NCBI GenBank assembly: GCA_015680905.1
Contig: CM027380.1
Coordinates: 17,874,001 to 17,938,000 of the forward strand
DNA from: Coptis chinensis
Lineage: Eukaryota; Streptophyta; Magnoliopsida; Ranunculales; Ranunculaceae
Length of the DNA stretch: 64,000 nucleotides
Direction: 5' to 3'
The position numbers were made by a program, and so were the translations under genes. Below are positions 53,813 through 64,000 of this stretch, piece by piece. How positions within the stretch are numbered: the first letter of the stretch is position 1; each line of letters begins with the position of its first letter. The notes under the pieces are model-generated. The model made no database searches. It was given only the letters and a program-made list of their open reading frames with translations, and was not told the origin of the DNA.

Positions 53813-55290
53813 GGGGTAGGATAGAGGGCACATTCACTTGTAGCCACATTCGCCACAATGAATGCACACCGCCGATCTATCTCCAATCCAACGGACCATC
53901 TCAATTCTCAGCTACCAAAATGAAATTAGCGAAATTTCGAAAAAAACAAATTTTATGCGAAAACATAAAAACGAAATAAACAAAAATCGATCGAACCTTC
54001 TTCTCCAAAATTAGATCGAGAATTTTTCTCCTCTCTCCAAAATTCAATAGGAAAATGATACTCTGTTGGAGCCTTGAATTGTCTCTTTTTGCGTTTTGGT
54101 CTTTGAGGTTTGGACTACTTTCTTTGTTGTATTTTATTGTTTGTATAATTTAAATTACTATTCTAAGGAATGTGCTTCCCTCCACCGGGTTCGATTCTCT
54201 CTCTCGATCTGTTTCTAAGTTCTTAGATTCTCTTGTTATTAGATAAAGTGTATCTTATCTATCTGTTCTTTTCATGTGATGCACTAGGACAAATATCTTT
54301 AATTTTGCAACTTTAAAATATTACCGAAATGGTGATCAATTTATTTCTTCTTGATGGTAACTAGGAAGCACCCGTGTTATTAGTTAAAAGCTAACCTCTA
54401 CTATAATATCCAAGCTTGTTATGAACTAGGGAACCCGCTTGGTGGTGGACTATTATTCAAAATTTTGATGTACTTTTTTTCATTACCCATATGAAAGCAT
54501 AAGACATCCTCTGGTTAGTATGCTATATTGGTTTAGAACTTAAATTTCTTTTTGAGACTACGTACTCTTGCTAGAACAATTGAACTTGTCTTCTTGATGA
54601 AGCGAATCTTTGTTTCACTTACTTGGCGTGGGGAAAAACTGCTATGGTTATCGTTGCATCCTCCGCTAACTTTCGAGAATTTATTATCGAATTCATGTGA
54701 ATTAGTTCACATATCCCAATTCGTCCCTAGTTCTAACAATAGAATCACTCACAACATAACTCTAGGAATCAGTCCTAGTATAATCAACATCGCCACGCTT
54801 ACATCGCTATATGCTTGTGGACAGGTTAAATAGAGGAGTAAATACATGATCATTTTCTTTTAGGTGTACTTCCTTTAATGGGTAGTTTAATTACTATAAT
54901 GTAGTGAATTTGCTTCATGTGTTCTCTTCTTGAATTTCCCTCCCTCTTCTCTCGATATTTGTAAGCCTTTTACAGTTCTCTTGTTTCTATTATAGGTGTT
55001 CTTGGGTATGGTATGTTCTTTTTTTATGCAAATGTGAATGCACACAACCCATCTTAAACACGAAATTTTCAAAATTGAGACCGATCTGAAGGTTTCTTCA
55101 TATATCATAATATCTTTGTGTTTTATTGTCTAATATATCTATGTTTGGGAGTTTCTTTTCACGTGATTCAAGGTTTTGTTTGTATCTAAACTCTCGTATG
55201 GAAATGGTTACCTTCAGGTAAGTTTTTTTTTTCTTTTCATTCTATCATGTAATGTTATTTTCTTCATTTTGAGAAATGGGTGTTTCATGG
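53811..55290. other. Region 5' of the RPL18A pseudogene
   Basis: No coding exon is certain. Because the pseudogene downstream keeps intron-like sequence, part of this stretch may be its old promoter, leader and first intron. Confidence 0.4.
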
Positions 55291-55296
55291 TGTTGT

Positions 55297-55577
55297 GCGG
55301 TTTCATCAAGATCGGTGGTGGGGAGAGCTCTTCCAACCTAATCGAGGAGCACCCTAAGATTTTCGGGATGAAGCTTTGGGCTACTAATGAAGTTAGTGCC
55401 AAATCCAAGTTCCGTAACCAATCTAACTATGATCATCATCATCATCATCATTTTTTTTTTTTTTTTTTATGATCTGATATGTTTTGTTGTTTTGGTTTGG
55501 TTGGTTTTATAGGTATTTCTTGAGAAAGTGAAGAAGGTTAAGAAGAGCAATGGACAAGTGCTTGCTATCAATGAGGT
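55297..55577 (+). pseudogene. RPL18A: 60S ribosomal protein L18a pseudogene, 5' half
   Basis: One frame at about 55297-55350 reads VRFHQDRWWGELF, a mutated version of the family's FHQYQVVGRALP start. After a frameshift the next reads EEHPKIFGMKLWATNEVSAK, then SKF (to about 55410). A retained intron with an ATC repeat and poly-T (about 55415-55512) follows. The next exon (55514-55577) reads YFLEKVKKVKKSNGQVLAIN, then E, before GT. All of this matches eL20/L18a up to about residue 65. The rest of the protein (FEKNPTTI onward) is not found. Retention of the intron shows a DNA-level duplication rather than a processed copy. Confidence 0.75.
55420..55467. repeat. (ATC)n followed by poly-T
   Basis: GATCATCATCATCATCATCA repeats run into 18 T residues within the pseudogene intron. 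Confidence 0.85.
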
Positions 55578-56374
55578 ATTTCATTTTTTTCATTGTTAGG
55601 CTTGTAAAGGAATGTGTTGTTGTGTTCCCCTATATATAATGATGATTGTTATGTGCTTTGTCGGGACATATGATTGTTATGAATTTGCTAGTTTGCGTGT
55701 AATAAGTGAGAATCTCTATCAAACCTATGTGATATGTCCTTGATGTCACTGTAAATGTTGATAATCTAGCTTCATAGGCTGCTTATATAATCATTATTAT
55801 GAACATTATAAGTGGCATTATTCTACACAAGTTACATGCTATTAGGGTCATAAAAAGGGTTTAGCGATCACATGCTTGTTTGGTTGTATTTTCTTTCATC
55901 ACAAATGCAAGGGATTATTTTAATTACTTGTCATTTTTAGCCAACTATTCAAAAAAAATATCCTATAGTTCTTTTGTCATCGTCCATATGATCGAGGAAG
56001 GGGTGCCTCGTTTGTTCTCCATGTTGCTTTGCTACATGCATGCTAGTGGGTGATTGTTTTTCCTTTTTGGCAAAATGCATGTGTTTGTATTGTATTAACA
56101 AATCTAAAGGATTTACAAGTACACTCTGAGAATTGGGTATGGCCTAGAGGATCTCTATTTAGTTACAATGGCATTTCACCTCATCTCACATATATTACGC
56201 ATTTACACCATTCCATCCTCCCTTATATTTTGTCTTGTGGTGTTTTTCTTGCTACATGCTGTATTATGTGCAATGTGCCAGTTATAGCACTTTCTTTCAC
56301 TTTAATATGGTCTTCCCTGTTTATCCTTGCTGGAGGCGTCCATCCGCAGATGCTAACATGCCTTACCGTTCATT
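55578..56374. other. Intron-like spacer, no gene recognised
   Basis: Lies between the last L18a exon (GT at 55578) and the splice-acceptor-like AG before 56375. T-rich, with no clear exon. Confidence 0.4.
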
Positions 56375-56652
56375 AGGTCCTACTTGAGCTGGCAAGGATT
56401 CGAAACAAAAATCCACTTTTGAAGTCTATCGCAGGTTCTGGAATCCCACTCCCACCTGAAGAGGACACCTTGATTAGTCCAAACTACCAATTTGCAATTC
56501 CAAAGAAGCATCGACCCCAGGCAGCTGAAGAAACAGAGGAAGATGACGTAGGGGCTGATGAAAACCCTCCCCGGGAACAAAAGACAGATCCGCAGCGGCA
56601 AAAAACTCCACAAAGGGTATCATTTCCTCTAGTGGGTAAAAGAGGGGGCTAA
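56375..56652 (+). pseudogene. Orphan 3' exon of an unrecognised gene
   Basis: After a CATTAG acceptor the frame reads [20 protein letters not shown], then [20 protein letters not shown], then [20 protein letters not shown]. It continues through a charged tail to a stop at 56650-56652. Codon usage and the acidic/proline-rich character look like real coding sequence. I do not recognise the family, and it is not part of L18a. It may be the last exon of another gene brought next to the L18a relic, or the two may form a chimeric transcript unit. Confidence 0.4.
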
Positions 56653-57892
56653 TCATGACCTTCACCAAGACAAATGTAGAGGGAGGTGATCAGCAGCCAC
56701 AAAAACTGCATTAGGAGTCAAAATTTTGCCTTGCTGCTAGTTTTCTGAGGTGAGAACTTTCGTTACAACAATGTTGGAACTTCCTAACATTGCCAAAACT
56801 TCGCCCGAAAACGACATTAAGGATTCTTGGAGAAAATAGAAGTACGACTTCATTTACGAAAAGCCTCGCTTTGTATATTGCTAGGTTGTAATCTATTCTT
56901 GTGCTGATATTTCAACCCGGATGAATTGACTTGTCTTTCTCCGGAAAGAGTGATGTTATAATTTGCTAGTTGGTTAATAAATTGTTATTAAGGTAAAGTT
57001 AGCAATGATCGGTGTATAGTTTGTTCATTCCGAAGTGATTCTTATACAATAATTATGAGACGAATTCCACTCAATATGTTTTTGATTTTGTATTATTTGA
57101 TTATTAGAATGCATCCCTCCATTCCGAGTGCACGTTCAAATTTTGGTTTGGCCATGTGCCAGAAAAGGTATAGGATCTTTTGCACTGAAAAAAGGTTAGT
57201 CCTTGACTTTTGGGCACTGACGTTGGCTCAAGACTGTAATAAGCAGCAGAAGAAAGATGTCAAGATCACCACCTTCCACTTTCATCATCATCTATTCAAC
57301 TCCCGTTTCCCCTCCTTTTCTTACTTGGAACCTCTTATTGGATATGGATTCCGGACTTGGCAATTAAATTTAGCAAGTTCATAATGCCAGCACCCAAACC
57401 AACGGTAAAGAGAGACTCAAAGGTCCTGTTTGATGCCATTGGTAAACAAGAGATAATGCTTCCATGGGTCATGAGGGACATAAAAATAACATAATTGTAA
57501 GTTGCTTCAACAATCAAAACTGGCAAAAGTTAACCTCTGCTATCAAGAAGCAAGTTTCGGGGATGACGCATTAGCTAACCACGTGTTTACAATTCACAAC
57601 AGCAGATGTTCCCGCCTAAAAATAAAGAGGGACAGCTTGTACCACACCTCTTGCCTAGTGACATTGGTAGAAAATAAGCAATTTCTCCCTGTCAAGTATA
57701 CACTTCCATTTGCTATTCTTCAAACCATTTTCAGCTCCATCACAAAGACACCAAATACAGCAAAATTTTACATGTAGTGATCACATTGCGCCAGTCCGGC
57801 CACTATCCAAGAACTGCTAATATATTTTCAAACACCAATTCCACCAACAATAAGCTTCACTTCACTCAAAACTAAGAAGACTCTCTCTCGAT
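56653..57892. other. Intergenic with unassigned open stretches
   Basis: A minus-strand stretch at 57526-57335 (VLIVEATYNYVIFMSLMTHG) is hydrophobic and transporter-like, but too short to assign. The rest shows nothing. Confidence 0.35.
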
Positions 57893-58010
57893 CTCACTTT
57901 CATATCAATGCCGGCCTCTACACCCCCGATGGTCCAATTCCTCCGGCTTTTCGGGCGGGTCCTGCAGACACCTTCACCATTGATGGCCGCAAGAGTCATC
58001 ACCAAGTTTG
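57893..58010 (+). pseudogene. Coding-like fragment of unknown family
   Basis: One frame reads SHFHINAGLYTPDGPIPPAF, then RAGPADTFTIDGRKSHHQV, before TGA at 58008-58010. The proline/glycine pattern and GC-richer composition contrast with the flanks, so it is likely a relic exon. I cannot name the family, and no neighbouring exon was found. Confidence 0.3.
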
Positions 58011-59500
58011 AAGCCTTTTACGAAATTCTTGAAGAACAATACCTTCCTCAAACTCGATGAATCCTCACGCATGATTGCTTCATGCATCTTTTACATGAAA
58101 ACAAAGGACTGTTACTACTTCAAAGGAATAAACTTATGATAAATTATAATGATAAAAAAGTTATACATGTTGGACAATTTCGACATGAATGATGGTCTAA
58201 CAATGACAATGACCTCGATGAGCGAAAGAATCTAACACGGATATCATGCCATACCGGTAAAACTTCTTTTAAATGCTTCAGGTTAAGCGTGTACACCATA
58301 TAATGTATACTCTAAAACCATTTAAAAGTTGCATAAAAAAAAAAAAAAAAAAAAACCGAAAATGAAAATGCGAAACAAATGTATCATTACATTAAACAAA
58401 AACGAGTAGCATTTCCATTTCACCAACATTATCATATTTGTTTAGCTAATAAAGATCGTGCATTTGTCAATGCGGGGCATTGGCGGCGATCAACTAAAAG
58501 GCGGTATTACAATGACCATCGGCGACTATATATTGTGCGATCACTTTATATATCCGAAATTTTGTCAAATTCAATTTCGATAAAACGATGATATAAGTGA
58601 ATAGTAAAAGCACAACAAACTTTGATGAATTCCAAATTGAACGATTAAATAGTACCGAATCAATCTCCAACTAGAATCAACAGAGTCAGCGGTTTGAAAC
58701 CTTCTCATTGACAAGCCCCTCCAAATTTCTTTGCAAGAGTCTTAACTTTCCAACCAAATCATCACTAACCCACAATTCCTCTCCTACTCTTTTAAGGATT
58801 TACGGGGACAATGTAGGTCGCAGAATCCCTGTAACCACCAAGTAAACCACAGAATCAATTTGCAAAAATCACGCTCAAAGCGACAATCAATCTCCATAGA
58901 TAAAACCCGATATTCCATTTTCTCTTCCTCTTCTTCTCCTTCCCCATGTTTTGTTCCTCCTGGAAAATTCGACTTAGCAATGGGACTTAAGAATGGGGAA
59001 GTTTGAATCGACTAGTACCTTTCATGGGTGTGGATAAAATGGAAGGTTTGAAACGAATAGGGTTTCTTTCAAACTAAAGGTTTAAGTAGTGGAAAACTTG
59101 GTTAGTGTGCTTTTTTGAATGCTCATTGGCAATAGATCAAGTGTTGCATTAATGCTTGCTAAGCATATTTCACACTTGCAGTTTCGTCTTTTTCAAATGA
59201 ATCTCTTTATAGATTTGTTTTCGCTTTCTCCTTTATAGATTTTGGAGAGATCGGTGAAATTGGAGGAGATTTTGTTTTCACAACGATGAACTAATTGGAG
59301 AAGAAGGTAAACATTTAGTGTTTATGTCCGATTTAGTGTTTTTGTTTTCAAAATTCTCAAAATTTTGGTTTTTCGGAATTTCGTTTTTGTTTTTCTCGAT
59401 TTACATTGTCCGTAGGATCGGTTGGGTTGATGGGGAGATGAAAGGTGTGGATCGGTTTGTGTCCCACAATGTGGCTACTGATGTACTGTGGCTGTATCCC
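58011..59500. other. Intergenic, no gene recognised
   Basis: A minus-strand stretch at about 58800-58690 (ILKRVGEELWVSDDLVGKLR, then LLQRNLEGLVNEKV) looks coding-like but isolated. A poly-A run lies at 58335-58355. Confidence 0.35.
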
Positions 59501-59501
59501 C

Positions 59502-59552
<51 letters not shown>
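59502..59552. repeat. (AT)n microsatellite
   Basis: About 25 AT units with one slip. Confidence 0.95.
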
Positions 59553-59556
<4 letters not shown>

Positions 59557-61165
59557 GAGATTTATGAGGTATGGGCCGATGGGAGAGTGTTTATATACAA
59601 CCATAATAGAACCAGGTCCATTTCTTGACTTAAAAACTGATAAATTCAAAGTACAGTGCATTAAGACCCAGTTTGCTAGCATTTGTTTTCCACTCACAAG
59701 TGGGTCAATCATCTGTATCAAGCAAAGATAAATATATGATGAGAGCATTGCAAGATTAAGCCACCACGTCATTTTCAAAATTTACAATTATCAATACAAT
59801 AAGATCAACAAAGAACTGAACACAGTAGATAACCCTCTTCGATCAGCTGGGCATTGACAAAATGTGAGTTAGCAGCTATGGTGTTGATGGATACTTCTCA
59901 AGAATACTTTAAAGATTTCACCTTAAAGAGAGCATATTGAGTTATTTCTGAACTGGATAATGCCAGTGACTCGATGGCACCTGATTGAAGAGCCGAGCAA
60001 ATATTTGGTTCAACAATTTTCGCATTGCTTACAAAGAAATCTCTTCAACCTTGGTCAGTTAAGCTAATAGTCTTGTTTGGGTAGCAAACACTAGCAACAA
60101 CTAAAAGATTAACGGCAATTTTACTTTTTTTGTTACATATATGTTTTACAATTAAACTTTATTTATAGTGGTCCACATGTGTAATTAAGTGTCCACATAA
60201 GCTTCTATTAGCTATTTGAGACAGAATTTAGATGGAATTCCCACATTGTTAAAATTGGAAAAATTGGAAACTAGTGTATAAAGCCCAAAAATTTATTTTT
60301 TCCCTTAAAAAATACAGTTTTTTAGACTCCCCCAGACTCACAGCTTGACCAAGTCAGACATGTTTAACTCGCCTCCATCCGGTTAGTGCACGTGCAATGT
60401 CATCTCTATTTCAACGTGTAAGCCAACATCTTTTATATAAATTTTGTTCAATATGGGGTATCACCTGTTTTTAGTTTTTGTAATTTCTTTTCCAACTCAA
60501 ACTAAAATGAAAATTTTCAAAGTTCTACACTGGGTATCATGCTCCTATAGGTATGGTTGGTATAGTATCGGTGTATATTGAGTTGAAACTTGAAACCCGG
60601 CACCATATAGAGGAAGTCAAACTGCTGGGTCCTGTAGTGGGTAAAGGTTAGGAACAGAATCGGCTAAACTGAAATTTGGCTAGGCACCATATGTGGCCAC
60701 GTGAGCTCCTTGGTTTGGTTGTGCACTTGTGCGTCTTGAAGTGGAAATTACCAAGATTTATGATCTCCAACCAAGCATTACAAAGAAGATGCCCACATAC
60801 TTACCCGTTTACAAGAGATGTAAGCATGTTACTAGGCACGGTTGAAACTTGAAACTGTACCTATGAGTCTGTGATAAATTATATAAAAATACATAAAAAA
60901 GAAAAAGAAAAAGGGTCGCTTTCACACCATCAATTGCGAAATCAGAAATAGCATCAAATTAAGTATTTTATCATCATGTTGACATGATCTGCACCCCCAC
61001 CATCCGTTATCCTCTCTCCTTTTCTTCTCTATATAGATCACCTAGAAGGGAGAAAAGAGTTACCAAAGTGATGCAAAATACAAAATTTAACGTTTCCCCC
61101 CGTTTTTGTTCTTTGCAGCCTGTGATCCGTCCTATATAAAGGAAATTTTAAGACTCCAGACTTCT
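59553..61165. other. Intergenic downstream of the NaKR-like gene
   Basis: No gene recognised. The part nearest 61166 would hold the 3' untranslated region of the NaKR-like gene. Confidence 0.45.
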
Positions 61166-62730
61166 CTAACAAGGCCAAAACTCTGCTTTCTTCAGTTTTG
61201 ATATGCTCTCCAGAACCCCCACAGGTGATACATGGCCCATCACAGTTACTCTCTTTGTCTCTAGATCAATGCTGAATGATGTCACTCCTATCAACATGTA
61301 GAGCAACAAAGTGATAGTTTGAAATTTATCTTATTAAGCTGTGATATGCTCTATTACACAATTACCAATTTACCATAGTATTAATATTTACTTTGTATAT
61401 AACTGTATGGAAAAAGAAAAGTATATGGATTCTGGATCCAGTTTATGCACCAGTACACGCATCTTGATCGAGCAATGGTGACGATTATGTACAGCCATAT
61501 GTGGTTAATCCAATTTAATTTGTTTGGGTACGTATATATGGAAGCCTACTATTGACATTAACCATTTACATTTACCTTCCATCTTGGATAGATGCTTCTT
61601 TATTTTTCCAGCGCAACCTTGACAATGGATAGAAACTCTCATAACCACCTCCTGTACCAACCACATAAATGAAAAAACCACAGATGGTATTGAGGATCAT
61701 AAATATTATATTTAAAATTCTAGTGCAAAACTATTATGATTCAGCAGTTATTTTGATTGTTGACCATAACGTATGGTAATTATACGTACAGACGACAGCT
61801 AAAACGTTTTGAGCCTTTAAATAGATGGAATCAACTGGTCACCAGACTAATTAGTATTATAGCCCTGAGCCCCTGACCTTACCATTATGGCATGTAGAAC
61901 ATTTTCTTGAACTCCTGTATCACATATGGCTTAATCTAGATACACAAAATTATCAACTTGAAGCGATGCGACTAAAACTCCTTTTTGTGTTTTCTTTGTA
62001 GAATTTATTCATAGAGGCACTTGAAAAATGTAATAATAGAAAGAACCAGAGAATTTTGTGTCATAAATGAAAATGCAATAGCAATTTATTGGTATAATGA
62101 TGTAGGTACAAAACATTATATATGGCTCTTTTGACGAAATGTCACTCGATCTCGATCATTGTAATTTGCGATAAGAAATTATGTGAATTATCTCTTAAGG
62201 TGATCAACTTGATTAAGTGTAGAGATAGAAAAAATGATCTTCAAGAGCTAAACTAACCCCTCAATGTTCTAAAAACATAGTAGCATAGTACATTCTGTAT
62301 GTATATATGCTAAATTAAACTATGCAATTATGCATTAAACAGAAGCGCTTCCCATAAACTGAAGATGTATACAGAGAGAATGAGTTACCTGGAAAACCGG
62401 TTGAGCAGGTACAACAGAGGTACGAGGTCTTGAAGGAATTCGTTCACGTTCACGTTCTCTATCTCGTTTCAAGACTGAAGACAGAGTAGCTGATCTTCTA
62501 TCACCCAAACTCATAGTTCTTCTTCTAGATTCAGCAAGTCTAGTGTACTTTGTATTGTTGTTCATCATCAACATTGAATGGTCTACCATTGAAGAAGAAG
62601 AAGATCTTTGAACTTGTCTTCTTGGAATAATAACTGAGCTGGAATCAGCAGTCATGCATACTGCTGTTGAAGCTGGTGACCTGCACATAAATCCTCCCAT
62701 CCCCATTTTCTTAGCATTCTTTATGTTCAT
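61166..62730 (-). CDS. NaKR-like HMA-domain (HIPP-type) protein, 3 exons
   Basis: Exons (minus): 62730-62389, 61651-61576, 61287-61166. Junctions are GT-AG and in frame, giving 179 residues. The N-terminus has GGFMCRSPASTAVCM and SSVIIPRRQVQ, then a basic, serine-rich linker with MSLGDRRSATLSSVLKR. The C-terminal HMA domain reads EVVMRVSIHCQGCAGKIKKH, then LSKMEGVTSFSIDLETKRVT and VMGHVSPVGVLESISKLKKA. The CxGC metal site (C-Q-G-C) is intact. This arrangement is that of SODIUM POTASSIUM ROOT DEFECTIVE proteins, in which relatives act in phloem ion transport and flowering. No C-terminal isoprenylation box is present (ends EFWPC). The frame extends upstream to 62979, but the ATG at 62730 gives the family N-terminus. 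Introns 1 and 2 are 737 and 288 bp. Confidence 0.88.
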
Positions 62731-63906
62731 TGTTCCTTTATTTTTCTCTATAACTTTAATTCTACGACGTTTATGTAATGGGAGAAATAAAAGAAGATAA
62801 AAGAGAGAAAATGGCGTAGAGAAACTAGGAGAAATGAAGGAAATGGTAAAACATGGTTTCTTTATGAGGTAGCTAAGTTGGTGGCAGAGCAGATGCTTAC
62901 CTTGTTTATCTTTGGCATGCTCAACTGGGCCTGGACCAGGCCTATTTGAATTGGTTAATTTTAATGATTTATGATTCAATGACTTCCATCGTATGTTTCA
63001 GAAAATGACTCATAAAATAAAAGGTAAAATTACACTTCGAAACTGAAATCCACCCACTAACAAAGGGAGGTGAACATGTAGAGTTGTAGACTAACTATCT
63101 CAGAAGTACTGTAAGCAAATATGTGTTTACTTGTATGGATATACGAGATCAGGGGACAACGTATACATCTTCTTAGTGTTGATCAACTTTTCCTAATGAC
63201 TCATAGATTCCACAATTAAATCCCACTACGTCCCAACTATAACAGATAACATTGCTTGAAACCATATAAAATTCGAGTGCAAGAGAAAAATTCAGAGTTT
63301 ATAACGAATGTCAACAAATCGGGATGGATTACTTCATGTTAATAATAACTTAACCACTAGTGGTGCTTCTTGTTTGTTAAACAAAATTAAAAGTTTGATA
63401 CCAAGGCTTAATCACACTTAAGTAGGGGGCTTTTGGTTGGAGTTGGACATGTTGAAAATTTGAAATAGTCAAGGTAGAGTCAAGTTGTGAATGATGATAT
63501 ATAGAGTTTAAGGAGTTTTGAAGAGGCATGCAAGGATTGCAAGCAATGAAAACGATGGTCAAAATGTAAAGAAAAACAACTTAACTATTTAGATTGTCTT
63601 TGGGCAGAGCAGCAGATGAAATGTAGTTAGAAAGGATAAGATTCGGTTAAGACTCTGGACAAAAGCAGTAACTACTGACATCTTCCTCAATCCTAAATCA
63701 CTATCTATATTTCTTGCCTATTTCTCTAAGTTGAATATACTAGCAGAAATGTGGAGTAAGTGAATAACATTTAGTTAGAGTAGCTGGATGTTCAATATAT
63801 CCCCCGGCCCACATCAGTCACCTTTCCCAACTTCGTCATGTATAGTTGTATACTTGTATACTGATGCCATTCATCTGTCGTTGGCTTTTTGACTAGCTTT
63901 GGCCTT
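62731..63906. other. Upstream region of the NaKR-like gene
   Basis: No other gene recognised. The first ~200 bp would contain the promoter and leader. A pyrimidine-rich minus-strand leader with short TTC/CTT repeats lies at about 62790-62860. Confidence 0.4.
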
Positions 63907-63990
63907 ATTGAGACATGCATGTAATTTCCATTTGATTTTCATGCAAATTGAGACATGCATGTAATTTCCATTTGATTTTCATGCAAATTG
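63907..63990. repeat. Perfect 40-bp tandem duplication
   Basis: The unit beginning ATTGAGACATGCATGTAATT and ending TTCATGCAA occurs twice without mismatch, at 63907-63946 and 63947-63986. It includes the palindrome ACATGCATGT. Confidence 0.9.
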
Positions 63991-64000
63991 ATACTATACA

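Noticed and set aside
57335-57526. Hydrophobic minus-strand frame, possible transporter exon
   Set aside because: Only 63 codons with no diagnostic motif and no neighbouring exons; noted only as unassigned.
59318-59778. Frames of 137 and 125 codons across the AT microsatellite
   Set aside because: They depend on the IYIYIY translation of the repeat.
1-64000. CRISPR arrays, bacterial operons, integrons
   Set aside because: Spliced genes, LTR retrotransposons and LINEs show a plant nuclear genome; no regularly spaced CRISPR-like repeats were seen.

Overview
The window is AT-rich nuclear DNA from a flowering plant, probably a eudicot. The evidence is a cysteine-rich receptor-like kinase with plant-type exon structure, a tandem pair of plant F-box/DUF295 genes, a NaKR-type heavy-metal-associated (HMA) gene, RPL18A and amidase relics, and plant L1-type LINE, Ty1/copia, MULE and hAT elements. 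Nothing identifies the species.

Only four protein genes look intact, all on the minus strand. They are two F-box/DUF295 paralogues (22017-23177 and 24604-25761, with a gutted third copy near 26140-26450), a 637-residue cysteine-rich receptor-like kinase (CRK) whose eight exons run from 38361 down to 26850, and a 179-residue NaKR/HIPP-type protein in three exons (62730-61166). Broken gene pieces include the C-terminal end of a CCCH zinc-finger protein (10668-10188), a frameshifted ribosomal protein L18a copy (55297-55577) with an unrelated 3' exon after it, and an amidase fragment (49600-49240).

Left part (1-21.5 kb): four elements share the terminal inverted repeat (TIR) CATAGTACAAAAT or a variant of it, and they are flanked by 8-bp target-site duplications (TSDs). 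The largest (3626-7183) carries a decayed Mutator-like transposase, palindromic repeat arrays and a tRNA-like sequence. The smallest (11079-11499) is a deletion derivative of it. A 5'-truncated LINE (11038-19271) carries that small element and a 1.18-kb hAT element as nested insertions. A further hAT-like element (19455-20841) contains a nested MITE, and a small fold-back MITE follows at 21343.

Middle part (26.8-50.2 kb): the CRK gene has kept a complete frame although intron 1 (about 8.0 kb) holds a whole copia element (30063-35636) and a 1.05-kb hAT-like element, and intron 4 holds a solo LTR (28286-28877). Upstream of the CRK lie a copia element that keeps gag and protease but has no integrase or reverse transcriptase (about 38768-42086), and a hAT-type TIR pair (42137 to about 50227) that encloses both the amidase fragment and a second full-length copia element (42740-48074).

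Right part (50-64 kb): small hAT, SINE and MITE insertions, a 357-bp tandem repeat, the RPL18A pseudogene, long AT microsatellites, and the NaKR-like gene. The window is best read as a gene-poor, transposon-dense interval with a clear nesting history. I found no evidence for a wholly new biological system. The most distinctive items are the MULE family with its repeat and tRNA-like cargo, the pol-less copia element, and the hAT element with captured amidase sequence.
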